NCBI GenBank assembly: GCA_030844895.1
Contig: CM061229.1
Span: forward strand, 106,762,975 to 106,826,974
Length of the DNA: 64,000 nt
From: Ambrosia x helenae
Taxonomy: Eukaryota; Streptophyta; Magnoliopsida; Asterales; Asteraceae
Direction: 5' to 3'
Shown here: positions 48,112 through 58,590 of the stretch, piece after piece
Layout of the letters: every line of letters starts with the position of its first letter
How positions within the stretch are numbered: the first letter of the stretch is position 1
Translations under genes and position numbers: made by a program
Notes under the pieces: generated by a model
What the model was told of the DNA's origin: nothing
What the model saw: the letters and a program-made list of their open reading frames with translations, nothing else
Databases searched by the model: none

Positions 48112-49398
48112 ATGGTTGTTGGGATTGGAATAGGTGAGTCTTCTAACTGTTGGTCAAGAGATTTGATGACCCAATTGGTTAGGAAGGGTGAGGATGGGTC
48201 AAGGAACACGAGCCCAATAGGTCGAGGGGTCGGGTCAAGGAACGTTAGCCCGTCGAAGCAGAAAGTGATCAAGACGAAACCAAGGGGTTTAGACGACGAA
48301 ACTATGGGTAAAGTTGCTAAACCGATTCATACTGATGTTCAAATGGAAGATGACATATGGGCTATGTTACCTGAAGATTTGTTGAACGAGATATTAGCGT
48401 GGGTCCCGCCTTTCATGATCTTTCGCCTTCGTTCAGTTTGTAAAAGATGGAATTCGATCTTGTTGGATAATGGTTTTTTGAAGTTTCATTCGCAAGTCCC
48501 GTCCCACGGGCCATGTCTTCTCACATTTTGGAAGAATTCGCAGTCTCGAACGCCACAATGTTCGGTTTTTAGCTTGCCGTTAAAGCAATGGTACAGAATT
48601 CCATTCACATTTTTACCTCAATGGGCTATTTGCTTAGTTGGATCATCAGGCGGGTTAGTTTGCTTTTCGGGTCTTGACGGGTCATCTTACAAAATTTTGA
48701 TCTGCAATCCCCTCACACAAACATGTAGAGTTCTACCAACCATGCATTACAACCAGCAACGACAGTTGACCATGGTTGTTGACCGAAAACAAAAATCTTT
48801 CAAGATCGTTGCTGCAAACGATCTTTACGGTGACCAACCATTGCCGATTGAAGTATACGATTCAAAGCTTAATAAATGGTCTCTGCACCAAAAGATGCCA
48901 GCTGCCAGTCTTTGCTCATCAAAGATGGCATTTTGTGATCCAAGACTGTATCTTGAAACACTTTCACCGCTTGGGTTAATGATGTATGGGCTCGACACAG
49001 GCTACTGGGAACACATACCCGCAAAATTTCCGCGATCTTTATTAGACGGGTATTTGATTTCAGGCACCAAGAATCGGTTATTTCTTGTTGGTAGAGTTGG
49101 GCTTTACAGTACGCTTCAAAGTATGAAAATTTGGGAGTTGGATCATGTGAAAGTGACGTGGGTTGAAATTACTAGAATGCCGTCAAGATACTTTAGAGCG
49201 CTCTTGAGGTTATCTGCAGAGAGATTCGAGTGTTTTGGACAGAATAATTTGATTCTTTTTACATCTTGGAATCAAGGGAGGGGTTTGCTTTACGACGTTG
49301 ATAAAAAGGCGTGGTCTTGGATTGTGGGGTGTGCGCTTCAGTTGTATACCAGTCAGGTCTGTTTTTATGAGCCAAGGTTCGATGCTTCAGTTTACTAA
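48112..49398 (+). CDS. F-box/kelch-repeat protein, At5g15710-like
   Basis: Intact 428-codon single-exon frame. An F-box at about residues 83-125 (IWAMLPEDLLNEILAWVPP, then FRLRSVCKRW) should bind SKP1 in an SCF ubiquitin ligase. Residues from about 150 to the end form a kelch/galactose-oxidase-like substrate-binding region with GSSGGLVCFSGLDG, YNQQRQLTMVVDR, LETLSPLGLMMYGLD and ELDHVKVTWVEI, ending FYEPRFDASVY. I recognise nearly the same sequence in Arabidopsis At5g15710 (a little longer, about 448 residues), whose exact biological role I do not know. The start follows a likely 5' UTR intron; Arabidopsis may have some extra N-terminal residues. It is tail to tail with the kinase gene, 152 bp between stop codons. 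No damage seen. Confidence 0.95.
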   Translation: MVVGIGIGESSNCWSRDLMTQLVRKGEDGSRNTSPIGRGVGSRNVSPSKQKVIKTKPRGLDDETMGKVAKPIHTDVQMEDDIWAMLPEDLLNEILAWVPPFMIFRLRSVCKRWNSILLDNGFLKFHSQVPSHGPCLLTFWKNSQSRTPQCSVFSLPLKQWYRIPFTFLPQWAICLVGSSGGLVCFSGLDGSSYKILICNPLTQTCRVLPTMHYNQQRQLTMVVDRKQKSFKIVAANDLYGDQPLPIEVYDSKLNKWSLHQKMPAASLCSSKMAFCDPRLYLETLSPLGLMMYGLDTGYWEHIPAKFPRSLLDGYLISGTKNRLFLVGRVGLYSTLQSMKIWELDHVKVTWVEITRMPSRYFRALLRLSAERFECFGQNNLILFTSWNQGRGLLYDVDKKAWSWIVGCALQLYTSQVCFYEPRFDASVY

Positions 49399-49550
49399 AC
49401 TGCAACCTTTAACTGCAACAGTTTGTGACCAAGAAAACGGACTTCTAAACATAAACAATGTCGTGTTTTCAAGCTTAACAGTCTAGTCCAACAACATGTC
49501 AAATTCATCAGAAAATGAACTGAAAGAATGAAAAAGACGATATTCTTACT

Positions 49551-52500
49551 TCAAGTTGTCATTTGTGAGGTTTCATTGATGCTGGTTATTCGTTTTAACT
49601 GATTCTGTTGCAACTGTATGCATCCCGAGATCCCTGAGAATTCTTGACCTCCAAAAGACATGGCGTCACGGCTCTCTGATCTCGTGATACGTCTATGCGT
49701 AAGCTTTTTTATAGCCTGTGAAGCCTCGCCGATGGAAGGTCGTTTTCTGGGTACTTTATGCAAGCATCTATGAGCTAGTCTAGCCAAGGTTCTAACTTCT
49801 TCAAGATCACACTCTCCCGCCAGTTTCTTGTCAAGGATTTCGTCTGCACCGTCTGAACTCATGGCTGCCTGACAATAACAGACATCATATACAACTATGC
49901 ATCTCAATAGTAACATATTTGCAGTGTTTCTACTTACTTTTATTTTGCGACAGAGTAATAGCATAGTTGTTAAAGGCGCAGTTAAGACGCCAAGGGTGAG
50001 CCTTGGGCCTTAGTGCAAGGCGCTTAAAAAGCAAGAGCTTTTTTAAGCGAGGCACACAATATAAAATTACATTTTTAGGAGTTTTAAACATGTTTTGGGA
50101 TTCATTGGGGTTAGTTTAGGTTGTTTTAGGTTGATTATAGATTGTTTAGGGGCTGATATAATTGTATCAGACATGTTCAGACAATTATTTGCTGAAATTT
50201 CGTCGGAACCTAGCCTGAAAAATGCGCCTAAGGGCCTGAAAGTTGGGCTTCTGAAGCGAAGCGAGAAAGCTACGTTGAGCTTGAAAAGTGGGCCTAGGCG
50301 CACGCCTGAGCGGGTTTTGACAACATAGAGTAATAGTAGTTCTCGGAAAGAATTATTGGTAGTGTTTTGCAGTGTGAAAATTAAAAAAAAAATAATAATA
50401 ATAATAAAAAAAGTTGTTATTGTAGTGCATTCACTGAATGTATTTGTTATAAACTTGTAGTTAAAGACATTAGAATCTTTAGTTAAGACATTATATAAGT
50501 TAGAATCTTTAGTGAGGAGCTGCAGAGAACCTAAAGTAACATTTAAAAGAAAAACTGAATATAAGCTTACTAGATTGACATATTCCATAAGATTTTGATG
50601 TGGATGAATAGCTGTAATGAGTTCAAAGAGGATAATCCCGAAACTGTAGATGTCGCTCTTTTTGGTGAATTTGTTTGTGGATGCATACACTGGATCTATG
50701 TAGCCGTATGTACCTTTGACGCACGATCGTTTATCATCATAAACCTCTTCTTTAGACAGGCCAAAGTCAGCAACCTATATGATCACCACATTAACATTTA
50801 TGCATACTCTATATTTGAAGTCAAATGACAACAAGACTATGCATGGGATGTAAGATCTTGCCTTTGCTCTCATTAAGTGGTCTAGCAGTATATTAGCAGA
50901 CTTCAAGTCTCGATGTATGACAGGTGGAACTGCCTGTTTGAATTGTTATAAACGAATTATGTACGTATTATTATTATACGACGATAAGAAAAAGGGAGAA
51001 TGGCATGAATATAGTTACCCCGTCGTGGAGATATCCTATCCCATGAGATATGTCGAGAGCGATTTGAAGCCTTTCGTCCCAATTCAACGTTGGTTTCGCT
51101 TCATCTAACAATGGTTAATGTATGAATACAAGAATTTTAAACATGTAAATAACTAATAAACCAACTTACTATATAAAAAACTTGCCAAGCTTCCGTTCCT
51201 CATGTATTCGTATATTAACATTCGTTGCCTTTTGTCTACACAATACCCAACTAGATTCACCAAATTTCTATGATGCAGCCTCCCTAAAAGCGATACCTGC
51301 ACAAAGATAATTAGATTTTAAGGCAAACAGCAAAAAATAGTATTCAGGATTGCTAAAATGTTTAACTTTTCTGGTAATTAAGCCAATGGGTTATGTATCA
51401 TACATACCTCAGTTTGAAACTCCTTTTCCCCTTGTTTGGAATCCGAAGCCAAAGCTTTTACGGCAACGATTTCACCAGCTGGCATTACTGCTTTATATAC
51501 AGGACCAAATGATCCTTGTCCTAATACAGTCGTAAAGTTTTTCGTGGCATTCTGGACGTCCCTGAAAAGTATATCTCAGTTATATTAAGATCTCAAATCA
51601 TGATCAGATAAAGGAAGCGATTCGCAAGTCTCTTCTATATTTTGGTAAAATGTATACTTAAGCTTTATTTAAAATACAGTAAAAAAAATTAACTTTATGA
51701 AAAGCACATACTTGTAAGAGTATTTCAGTAGTCCAGATGCTAATGCCTTGGTATTATACAGTGTAGCGATTGGCGAAGTTTTTGCAGGATAAGTTGACAG
51801 TTTAACTGTTACAGAGTTGTTGAAAGATTCACTCAACACTAGGGCTGCAAACGAACTGAACTTTCAGCGAACATTTCATGAACCGTTCGGCGGGAAGTTC
51901 GTTTGTGTTCGTTTGTTTAGTAAATGAACAAACACGAACAAAAAATTTCGTTCGTTTAGTTAAACGAACGAACATGAACAGAGGTCGCGTTCGTTCGTTT
52001 ATGTTCGTGAACGTTCGGTAACGTGTTCGTTTATGTTCGATAATTTATTGAGGTTTTTCATTTTTACACATTTTTTATATTATTTTATTTTTATTTATTT
52101 TACCCAATAAATAATATATATGAGATCAATAAACCTACTTCTTGTATCCAATATATGTTTCCACGTTCCGACGTTGATGTCCTCCCCTCCAACACCCTTC
52201 TCCAGTACGAAGTATATTTGGACAATTATGTTATATTTTGTGTGGTTCTAACTAATGTCTTAATATATGTGAATTCGATGTTATTCAAAAGTGATATATG
52301 TCCGTTTGTGTTTGTTTCCGTTCATGAACATTTGTTTGTGTTCATTAATGTCCGTTTGTGTTCGTGTGCGTTCATGAACAAAATTAACAAACGGACACAA
52401 ACGAACACGGACATGAGTGTTTTCTTAACAAACGAACACGAACAGAAATTCTTGTTCGGTAAGTGTTCATGAACTGTTCGTGAACACATAATTTTCTTAA

Positions 52501-52725
52501 CAAACGAACACGAACAAGGCCTTGTTCGTGTTCGTTCGGTTCGTTTGCAGCCCTACTCAACACAATACTTGTGTCTACACTACTTTTGTGTGTAGGTAAT
52601 GCTGATGAGGGGCTTTTATGTCGTTTGTACCACCATACGCTGAAGAATACAAGTATCGCTATAAGTATGCCAACCGCCAGACCCACAGAGACGCCAATGA
52701 TCACTAAATCAGCTTTGTGAACCAT
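49551..52725 (-). CDS. CRLK2: Calcium/calmodulin-regulated receptor-like kinase (CRLK2-like), exon 1 carries a MITE
   Basis: Seven coding exons on the minus strand: 52725-51712 (includes the hAT MITE 51840-52555), 51561-51408, 51296-51170, 51104-51019, 50933-50862, 50774-50571, 49868-49551. All introns are GT-AG except the one after 50862, which is GC-AG. Without the insert the product is about 416 residues. It has a membrane segment near the N-terminus (LVIIGVSVGLAVGILIAILV, then FFSVWW), a glycine loop GQGSFGPVY, lysine in VAVKAL, HRDLKSAN, DFGLSK, and GYIDPVY in the activation segment. CRLK proteins are membrane-anchored serine/threonine kinases; CRLK1 is known for calcium/calmodulin-dependent cold signalling. 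Start chosen at the first ATG before the membrane segment. Unless the MITE is spliced out, translation stops at 52384, before the kinase domain. Confidence 0.88.
49962..50327. mobile_element. MITE in the last intron of the kinase gene
   Basis: Flanked by the 9-bp direct repeat GAGTAATAG (49953-49961, 50328-50336), with imperfect inverted ends CATAGTTGTTAAAGG and TTTTGACAACATA. Contains GGCGCACGCCTGAG-type GC words. 366 bp, non-coding. The 9-bp duplication fits a Mutator-like family. Confidence 0.7.
50332..50570 (-). other. Remainder of the last kinase intron
   Basis: AT-rich intron sequence with an (AATA)n-like run near 50390. Donor GTAAGC at 50570-50565. This segment is the part found again at 55560-55785. 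Confidence 0.7.
51840..52555. mobile_element. hAT MITE inserted in kinase exon 1
   Basis: Starts TAGGGCTGCAAACGAAC and ends GTTCGTTTGCAGCCCTA, with an 8-bp duplication CTCAACAC on both sides (51832-51839, 52556-52563). The TAGGG ends and 8-bp target fit hAT. The interior is rich in GTTCGTTTGTGTTCG words in both orientations, so it folds on itself. 716 bp, no transposase. Relatives at 20735-20885 and 42960-44300. Confidence 0.9.
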
Positions 52726-53098
52726 TTTTTCCCTCTCTTTTTAACTATCAATAAGAACATCTTGTAAGCAACTTCTTCAGGTTCTTCTGTATCATCAAAT
52801 TGTACACAATTGTTTACTTAACTTTGGGTGTACAAGAAAAGATAGGACTCTTGTGGACCATAGACAGTAACTTTTGTTACAAAATTTTATCGTATAGGGG
52901 CATCAGGCGTGCTCAATGCATAACCAATTTTAAGTAGAGAATTTACAAGGTCCACCTTTATGCACTACCCTTAAAGCACAAAATGCACTAATGTTTACGC
53001 GGTTCACGCATCGTCGCATCCCTCTTGTCATATTTGCAATTAGTTACAAAACAACCAAGCAAACAATAAATCACGAGGTTATTTTTTATGCTGCCAAG
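52726..53098. other. Upstream region of the kinase gene
   Basis: AT-rich, no other gene seen; presumably holds the kinase 5' UTR and promoter. No confident TATA box chosen. Confidence 0.4.
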
Positions 53099-54482
53099 TA
53101 ATGTTGTAAAAATCGGTTTTATAGTAATTTATACTGTATCGGGTAGGGCTCAGAAATGGCTTAAGCGGTAGTATCGAGTTGTATGGGGCAGTAATACCGG
53201 GTTGACTAGTTAACCCTATAATATTATAAGGGAAGATAGCGAAAATAGCCTTTGACCGGAGCATTTTGCGAAAATAGCCCCCTCAAGCCTCTTTGGAGAC
53301 CTCTCAGACGTCTCCCGAGACGTCTCCCACTCCAACCAATAACTTACCGCCACGTCATCACCCACCCACTCCCTCTCCTTCTCTCCTCCTCTCTCTAATA
53401 ATTACCTCCTCTCTCTCCCTTTCTCTCTCCTCTCTCTAATAATTACTCCATAAACCCTCTCTTCCCCTCAAGACTGCCGCACCCCCCCCCCCCCCTCCAG
53501 ACCACCGCTGCCAACCACCTGAACCACCACACTGCCCGCTCCAACCACCACAATTGAGCTCATCTCTCTTCCTCTCCCTCGTTAATCAGACAGCAGCCGC
53601 GTCAAAGGGTCACAATCCACCTTCTTCCTCGTCTGGTTGCCTTGGCTTCGGGTGGTGGTGGCTGACCACAGATGGACAAGACAGCAGCAACAAAGTTTCG
53701 GGCGTAGGATCATGGTGCAGTGTCGGAATGGTGGTCCGGTTATCAGATCCACAACCATGAGTTGCTTCGTGGGTAGAGGTTTTCCAGCGAGGTCTTTATG
53801 GCTGGGTCAAGGGTCACGATGGTGAGTTATTGGAGAGAGGAGAGAGAAAGGGAGAGAGAGAAGGGTAATTATTAGAGAGAGGAGGAGAGAAGGAGAGAGA
53901 GTGGGTGGGTGATGACGTGGCGGTTAGTTATTGGTTGGAATGGGAGACGTCTCCAAAGAGGTCTGAAAGGTCTCTAAAGAGGCTTGAGGGAGCTATTTTC
54001 ACAAAATGCTCCGGTCAAAGGCTATTTTCGCTATTTTCCCATATTATAATAATACAACTTCAACTCAAAAAATAATCTAAATGTACATGATTTCATAACC
54101 ATAATTAAAAAAATCTAAAAAATACTCCAAAAGTACTCAATTTGAACTTGGAACACAACAATGGAATGAACAGGTAGCCTTGATGAGAAGCCTGTAAATG
54201 TTTTTTTTTTTTTTTCAAGTGATCAACGATCGCTATATTCTTTTTACCTCTTTACGCAAATATGGAAGGTAAATCTCGGAATTATCGTGATTTTATTAAA
54301 AATTTAAATTTCAAATTTGTAAATTAGCAAAACCGGTACAACGGTGAGAACCGGTAATATTACCGGATTTACCGTCAGAACACAACATTTACCGTTTGCT
54401 AGTATAACCGGCCCTTATCGTACCGGGCTTGAGGCAGGCGACCGGTATTATCAGCCGGTATAAAACGGTATTTAAAACATTA
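53099..54482. mobile_element. Outer MITE-like remnant (ACCGGTAT family), split
   Basis: Left end TGTTGTAAAAATCGGTTTTATAG mirrors the right end TATAAAACGGTATTTAAAACA. Repeated ACCGGTAWTA words lie at 54330-54475. Target duplication not resolved. It is interrupted by the element at 53230-54040. Confidence 0.45.
53230..54040. mobile_element. Long-TIR MITE with 9-bp TSD
   Basis: GGGAAGATAGCGAAAATAGCC at the left end mirrors the right end over about 200 bp. The 9-bp duplication ATATTATAA lies at 53221-53229 and 54041-54049, as in Mutator-like elements. A GC-rich centre (about 53470-53830) has short open frames but nothing I recognise; it might be captured host sequence. Confidence 0.85.
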
Positions 54483-55440
54483 ATGACAAGAAACCTTACA
54501 GTTACATATATATACAAGATTAGTACATTTAAGTAAGCAAATGCCTCATGATCCTTGTATTAGATTCTAACGACAAATCTAATTAACAACATATATATAT
54601 ACAAGATTAGTACATTTAAGTAAGAACGTGTTAATCTTTGATTTCACACATCTTGATACAGTCTTTATGGTTTATCTATGTTATAAACATATATATTGCA
54701 TGAACCCACAATAAACAGAAAAGCCCATTAATATAAAAACAATAGGCATAGGAATCCCCATTTGTGGCCTAGCGATAGGAAGGAATGGGTTCTCTCGAGA
54801 GTTTATGCTCTTGTGACGGTAAAACGACTGTCAAGTGGCAGCTGGTGTATGATTTCCACCCAAGGCAAACTTTGAAACCAGCGTGGGCCCGGTTAAAACA
54901 ACATAGTTTGACCAAAGTGGAGCAACGAGACTCTCCGATTTGGAGAGTGCAGTGGCCAAACACAAAGAAAGTCGCCGCTAAAAAAAAATGCTCGATAAGC
55001 AAAAAACAAGTGATGGCGGGAAAAGAAGAAGACATGTTGAAAGAGAGAGAACAAACCTGTTGATGATCATGAGTTAGAAGAGGGATACTAGTATAGTTAG
55101 TACATTGGGCTAGTGGTTTTTCGATAAGAAAAGAAAAGATATTGAAGTGGTCAAACACTTGCCATTTGTTTAAATACCGACATTGCCGGATCGGCCGTGC
55201 AGATTTATGTGTACATCTTGTCTTTATGATTGAATTGAAGCATGCATGTTGGGCTTGTCAAAATTTATTATTATTATGGTTCTTTTTTTTTTTTTTTTTT
55301 TTTTTTATACCGGCTATCAAACAAGGTTGAATTGCCACTGCCCAAAAGTCTACTTTTTGTATGTTAACAGTGTAAATGAGACGAAATCGAGATTTAGAAA
55401 TAGAGCTTAAAACAAGTTAAGCTTAGTACCAAAATTTATT
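54483..55440. other. Unassigned region, no supported gene
   Basis: A 54-57 bp word with ATATATATACAAGATTAGTAC is present twice (about 54507 and 54591). A 92-codon plus-strand frame (54785-55063) overlaps a 129-codon minus-strand frame (55158-54769); neither shows a domain I recognise. Poly-T at about 55285-55306. Confidence 0.35.
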
Positions 55441-55785
55441 TCGCCGGAACCTAGCCTGAAAAATGCGCCTAAGGGCCTGAAAGTAGGGCTTCTGAAGCGA
55501 AGCGAAAAAGCTACGTTAAGCCTGAAAAGTGGGTCTAGGCGCGCGCCTGAGCGGACTTTGACAACATAGAGTAATAGTAGTTCTCGGAAAGAATTATTCG
55601 TAGTGTTTTGCAGTGTAAAATTAGAAAAAAAAAAGTGTTATTATAGTGCATTCCCTGAATGTATTTGTTATAAACTTGTAGTTAAGACATTATATAAGTT
55701 AGAATCTTTAGTGAGGAGCTGCAGAGAACCTAAAGTAACATTTAAAAGAAAACTGAATATAAACTCACTAGATTGACATATTCCA
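55441..55785 (-). pseudogene. Second copy of a kinase intron segment plus half a MITE
   Basis: Matches 50204-50588 at roughly 95 percent, covering the right part of the 366-bp MITE, its flanking GAGTAATAG, the last kinase intron and the last bases of the preceding exon. It stops exactly where the Tekay-like LTR begins (55786). It implies a partial duplicate of the CRLK2-like locus, made after the MITE insertion and later cut by the retrotransposon. Confidence 0.85.
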
Positions 55786-58574
55786 TGTGACACCCCGCAT
55801 TTTCAGATTAATACTTTTACTGAACTCTAGTTAACTGACATGATATACTCTAGTTAACTTACATTTCGTACATGGTTAGATACTTAACTAGGTTTAGTTA
55901 AGTAGGCCTAACATATGTTAGATGGTATTAACATATGCGTTAAATAGGAAAATCATTGTTGAACACACACACGAGTCCTGTATCCCGAACGTTGGTGAAT
56001 TATATGGCATGTATAATAATAATATGTGCAATTGAATCATGATGGACGTGAAGTGCCTGTTTATGTGAATTATGTGAATTATCACTTGACTGAAGGTTAA
56101 TACGTAAACCATGCAAATTACGTATACTTGATGATTAATATCTCATGTAATAATAAAAACAATGGTTTTTATGCAATTTAGGGTGATTAATAATATTGGG
56201 TCCGGTATTGGGCTAGAACATGATTAACGGGTCAAGTTAATGGACTAGAAGGGCCCTAATACCCAATTACTTGGACAACAAGCTAAACCTCCTTATAATT
56301 ATAGATAAAAAAAATTAAAACCCTAACCCCCATTCTCCTTTGCGCCGTGAGGAACCCCCCCCCCCCTTCTCTCTTAGTTCTCAAGCAATCAATCAATCTT
56401 TCACCTAATCAAGCTAGTTTGGGTTTAATCTCAAGGCTCTAGGGAGTTTTAGCATTGCAAGGTATACATCTATATGCTCTTTGATGAATTATGATACTTG
56501 AAAAACTTTAAAAACTCTAAAAATAACATATATATATAATCGCATGTATGTATGTATAGGAGTTCTTGAGTGTTCTTGATGATTTGATGATGATGATTGT
56601 TGTTAGTAGCCATGATTAGGGTTTTCACATGATAATATATGTGTTTTGCTATGTTAATATGGTGTTTAATCAGTATTGTATGTGTTATACATGTATTAGG
56701 GATGTTCATGGAAAATTAGGGTTTGTAGATTACTTGGGATGCAAGTTTAAAATTCTGGCAGATTCGTTTGAACGTTTTGTAGGGGCTGTAATGGGTTGGT
56801 AAATTGATTGTTTTGATGATTTCTTTGCATGATTGTAATGTACAAGGTCTTAGCTTTTCATAATGGGCAAAACCATCAGATTTGGACATCGTTTGAGTCG
56901 TTTTTGGAATTTTATTTGATTAGGGGTCATATCAGATTTTCGGATTTGTGAATTGGGTTAACTTTAAACGGGTATAACTCAAGTTTTACAAACAATTAAG
57001 TTATGAAATTTGGATAGGAGGTCAATATTGGAAAAACTTGGCTTTTCCAAGTGGATTCACCTCGTTTGGGTGAATACACAATTTTTGGGAATTTTTCTAC
57101 TAAACTGACCTGTTGTGGAAATTTTCTGGACATTGCTGTGTTGTACGAATTTTAATAATTTTTGTGTTTAGTTTTAGGACAAAACAAAAATATGGGTTAT
57201 TAAATAAATCCCAAAGAATATTCAGTAAAAATTTGGGAGTTTAATTCATTGACTAAGTATTTTAAATAAATTAGTTTTCGTGGCGCACAATCTGTCCTAA
57301 AAACACAGATTGTGTATTATGTGTTTATGTGACTATTTGGAGTCTTATATGATATGTATTAGACATAAACTTATATGAACACTTATAGGAGATGTGTATC
57401 AGGTATAAAACTGATAATAATCGTTATGATCACCAACGGGATACGTAAGACTTACTTGTGCATGTAGAGTCACTAGGTGTCACTACACGATTTGAAGTTT
57501 TGGACAAACGAGTTACATGATATGTTGGTTATGCACGTATACTCACCTAGTGACACTTGTAATAGGGAGTCGGTAGCTCGTTACTATTTGAGGGACTTGG
57601 ATCATTCACGTGCAACCTAAGGTGAGTTTCACTATTCTTTTCTCAAAAGCATGCGTCTCGGGTTTGAGACAACTTACAAAACGTTTTCTAGTCCGGTTTG
57701 GGACTACTTTTACATCTCGGGTTATGAGATGCTTTGACTCCTTGCGTGGGTCGGGTTTTGACTCCTTGTGTGGGTCGGTTTTACGATTCCTTGTGTGGAT
57801 CGGGTTTTTGATCAGTTTAAAACTTATTGGTCCTTTGTGAACTAAACACTCTATCATTTGGAAAGTCCTTGCATATTATTGGGTTAATCGCTGGAGGCGA
57901 GCGGGGTATTAGTTGATAGCGCTATTAGGTTGTGCAGCAACCTCATGTCTGAGGTGCTTGAGGCACGGGCATGAACTTCTGACCACATTTGAGAACTGGT
58001 GTTGATAGACACCAGTTATTGAGGCAAACTATTACATTACTGAAGGTGTCCCAATAATACTGTTTAGTTGCAATGAGTGGGTTAGCTACCCCTGACACGC
58101 TTAAACTGATGATACTTGAACATTTTGGTCTGGAGGACCTACACTTTTACTTGGTTACATGGTTTTGGAAACCAGCGCATTTACTTACTCATTTTATTTA
58201 CTTAGTGAACTCACCAACATTGTTTGTTGACCCACGATATACATGCTTTTGCAGGTAGTTAGCTTCCGGTGCCACGATTAGAAAGCACTGCACACTTCAC
58301 TGCATTTGGGGTTTTGGGCATACACTTAAATTATATATCATGCTTTTACATTTTCTTTCGTATGGTTTTAATTTGGGCGCGTTGTTTTGCGCATGGTTTT
58401 AAAATGTTTAAATTTGGTTTACGCTTCCCCAGCTTAACTAAACTTGGTTTTTTTGAAAACGAACTAAATGGTTTGGGCATTTAGAGTTCGTTCATATGAC
58501 TTATGGCTATGGGATCCTGGTATGTCATGCGCCTCGCGGTATAAACCCCGCAGTGGAAATTTGAGGGTGTGACA
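55786..58574 (+). repeat. 5' LTR of Tekay-like element
   Basis: Begins TGTGACACCCCGCATTTTC and ends TTTGAGGGTGTGACA, 2789 bp. Includes three tandem CTCCTTGYGTGGGTCGG words near 57735-57800 and UTR-like sequence around 56330-56460. Confidence 0.8.
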
Positions 58575-58577
58575 GAT

Positions 58578-58590
58578 TGGTATCAGAGCC
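58578..58590 (+). other. Primer-binding site of Tekay-like element
   Basis: TGGTATCAGAGCC three bases after the LTR, complementary to initiator tRNA-Met. Confidence 0.88.

Noticed and set aside
50067..50690. A 207-codon protein on the minus strand
   Set aside because: The first 40 codons are a kinase exon; the rest is read-through into the intron and MITE past a clear GT donor at 50570.
54769..55158. Small host gene on either strand
   Set aside because: Two frames overlap on opposite strands, with no recognised motif and no clear splice or promoter signals. Left as unassigned.
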